Assembly (NCBI RefSeq): GCF_011759585.1
Contig: NZ_JAAOYV010000001.1
Location: 1,054,001 to 1,118,000 of the forward strand
Origin: Frigoribacterium endophyticum
GTDB lineage: Bacteria; Actinomycetota; Actinomycetes; Actinomycetales; Microbacteriaceae
Direction of reading: 5' to 3'
DNA length: 64,000 nucleotides
The notes below the pieces were generated by a model. It made no database searches and was not told the DNA's origin. It saw only the letters and a list, made by a program, of their open reading frames with translations. Below, piece by piece: positions 63,028-64,000 of this stretch; within the stretch, counting starts at the first letter, position 1, and each line of letters starts with the position of its first letter. The translations under genes and the position numbers were made by a program.

Positions 63028-64000
63028 CGGCGCGGCCGCCGTGGGGGCGGGGCCTGCCCGGCAACCGCTGGGACCTGCTCGACGGCGAGCTGCCCGCGGA
63101 GCCGCCCCGCGTCAGCGTCGTCGTGCCCCACTACCGCCAGCAGGCCGAGCTCGACCGGACGCTCGCGGCCCTCGCCCGGCAGACGCACCCCGCCGATCGC
63201 CTCGAGGTCGTGGTCGTCGACGACGGGTCGCCCGAGGCGCCCGTCGTGCCGCCCGGCGTCGTGCTCGTGCGGCAACGCGACGAGGGCTTCCGGCTGGCCG
63301 CGGCGCGGAACCTCGGCGTGCGGACCGCCACCGGCGACGTGCTCGTCTTCCTCGACGCCGACACGGCGCCCGAGCCGGGCTACGTCGCCGCGGTGACCCG
63401 GCTGCCCGCCCTCTCGCCGGAGGTGGTGACCGTGGGTCGACGCCGGCACGCCGACTTCGCCGGGGTGCCGGTCGACGCGCCGGTCGAGGTCGCGGGGCCG
63501 GCCGCCGAGCTCCCGTCGCCTGCGTGGCTCGACGACGCCCACCGGGCCAGCCGCGACCTGCTCGACGCCGACGACCGGTCGTACCGCCACGTCATCGGGG
63601 CGGTCACGGCGTGCAGCCGGTGGCTCCTCGAGGAGGTCGGCGGCTGGGACGAGGGCTTCACCGAGTACGGGGGAGAGGACTGGGAGTGGGTCCACCGCGC
63701 CTGGCGGGGCGGGGCCGTGCTCGCGCACGTCCGCGACGCGGTCGCCTGGCACGACGGCCCGGACTGGGCCGGTCGCTCCGCCGACGCCGACGCCCGGCAG
63801 CGGCGTCAGAACGCCGAGACGATCACGCTGAGCAGGCTCGTGGCCGTGGCTGGCTCCCGCCCCCGGGCGCTGCGGGGCGACGGGCCGGTCGACGTCGTCG
63901 TGCGCCTCGGCCGCGCCCTGTCGCCGGGACGTGCCTTCCTCACGGCGGACTCCGTCCTGGCGGTGCTGCCGGAGGCGCGGCTCGTCGTCCCGGAGGAGGT
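63024..64000 (+). CDS. family 2 glycosyltransferase, C-terminus beyond the window
   Basis: 325 codons visible. RVSVVVPHYRQQAELDRTLA (about 33-52), VVVVDDGSPEAP, VLVFLDADTAPEPG (DAD) and YGGEDWEWVHRAWRGG (about 215-230) give a standard GT-A glycosyltransferase with a galactosyltransferase-like C-terminal block. It is read in frame to the last base, so the protein is longer than seen. Start GTG overlaps the previous stop by 4 bp. Confidence 0.82.
   Translation, partial: MTARPPWGRGLPGNRWDLLDGELPAEPPRVSVVVPHYRQQAELDRTLAALARQTHPADRLEVVVVDDGSPEAPVVPPGVVLVRQRDEGFRLAAARNLGVRTATGDVLVFLDADTAPEPGYVAAVTRLPALSPEVVTVGRRRHADFAGVPVDAPVEVAGPAAELPSPAWLDDAHRASRDLLDADDRSYRHVIGAVTACSRWLLEEVGGWDEGFTEYGGEDWEWVHRAWRGGAVLAHVRDAVAWHDGPDWAGRSADADARQRRQNAETITLSRLVAVAGSRPRALRGDGPVDVVVRLGRALSPGRAFLTADSVLAVLPEARLVVPEE

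Noticed and set aside
1-64000. CRISPR array
   Set aside because: No regularly spaced direct repeats were seen anywhere in the window.

Overview
This is a high-GC actinobacterial chromosome segment, most likely from Microbacteriaceae (Frigoribacterium/Curtobacterium-like). The clues are the aceE-fasR-fabD-fabH order, a GTG-rich start-codon set with ATGA/GTGA overlaps, DtxR-type iron boxes, a class E sortase motif (LAFTG), and CUT1 sugar transporters with no local ATPase, as expected where one MsiK-type ATPase is shared. No search or computation was run; all calls come from reading the sequence and its translations.

Layout. (1) 1-5134, minus: homodimeric pyruvate dehydrogenase E1 (aceE), the PucR-type regulator fasR, fabD and the start of fabH, linking acetyl-CoA supply to fatty-acid synthesis. 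(2) 5408-5881: AhpE-like peroxiredoxin, then an intact tRNA-Val(TAC). (3) 5964-25129: a 19.1-kb genomic island bounded by a 51-bp perfect direct repeat of the 3' part of that tRNA. Its left two thirds is a complete-looking beta-mannan utilisation locus: ROK repressor, a LacI-like sensor without a DNA-binding domain, a CUT1 importer, GH2 beta-mannosidase, ROK sugar kinase, sortase-anchored GH5 mannanase and secreted GH26 mannanase. Its right third looks AT-richer and carries a SHOCT protein, a decayed gene, CoiA-like, HNH and GIY-YIG nuclease-family proteins, and tiny membrane proteins. No integrase is visible. (4) 25326-26520: three small membrane proteins.

(5) 26555-40914: L-rhamnose regulon. 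A LacI repressor and a divergent sugar importer are followed by an AraA/FucI-like protein, mutarotase, isomerase, aldolase/dehydrogenase fusion, rhamnulokinase and L-lactate dehydrogenase. Two near-identical operators (TTGAAACGATTCAA type) mark two promoters. The route would be rhamnose to rhamnulose to rhamnulose-1-P to DHAP plus lactaldehyde, then lactate and pyruvate. (6) 40988-47590: galactoside locus with LacI, GH42 beta-galactosidase and a CUT1 importer, with three operator-like palindromes. (7) 47701-52181, minus: zinc alcohol dehydrogenase and an L-idonate/gluconate cassette (idnD, idnO, gntP). (8) 52345-56486, minus: iron-siderophore importer with two DtxR-type boxes. (9) 56518-64000: surface-glycan glycosyltransferase cluster transcribed outward in both directions from about 60.9 kb. 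It includes a tandem double-GT4 protein whose start codon is unclear and a WcbI-type protein. The last gene runs off the window.
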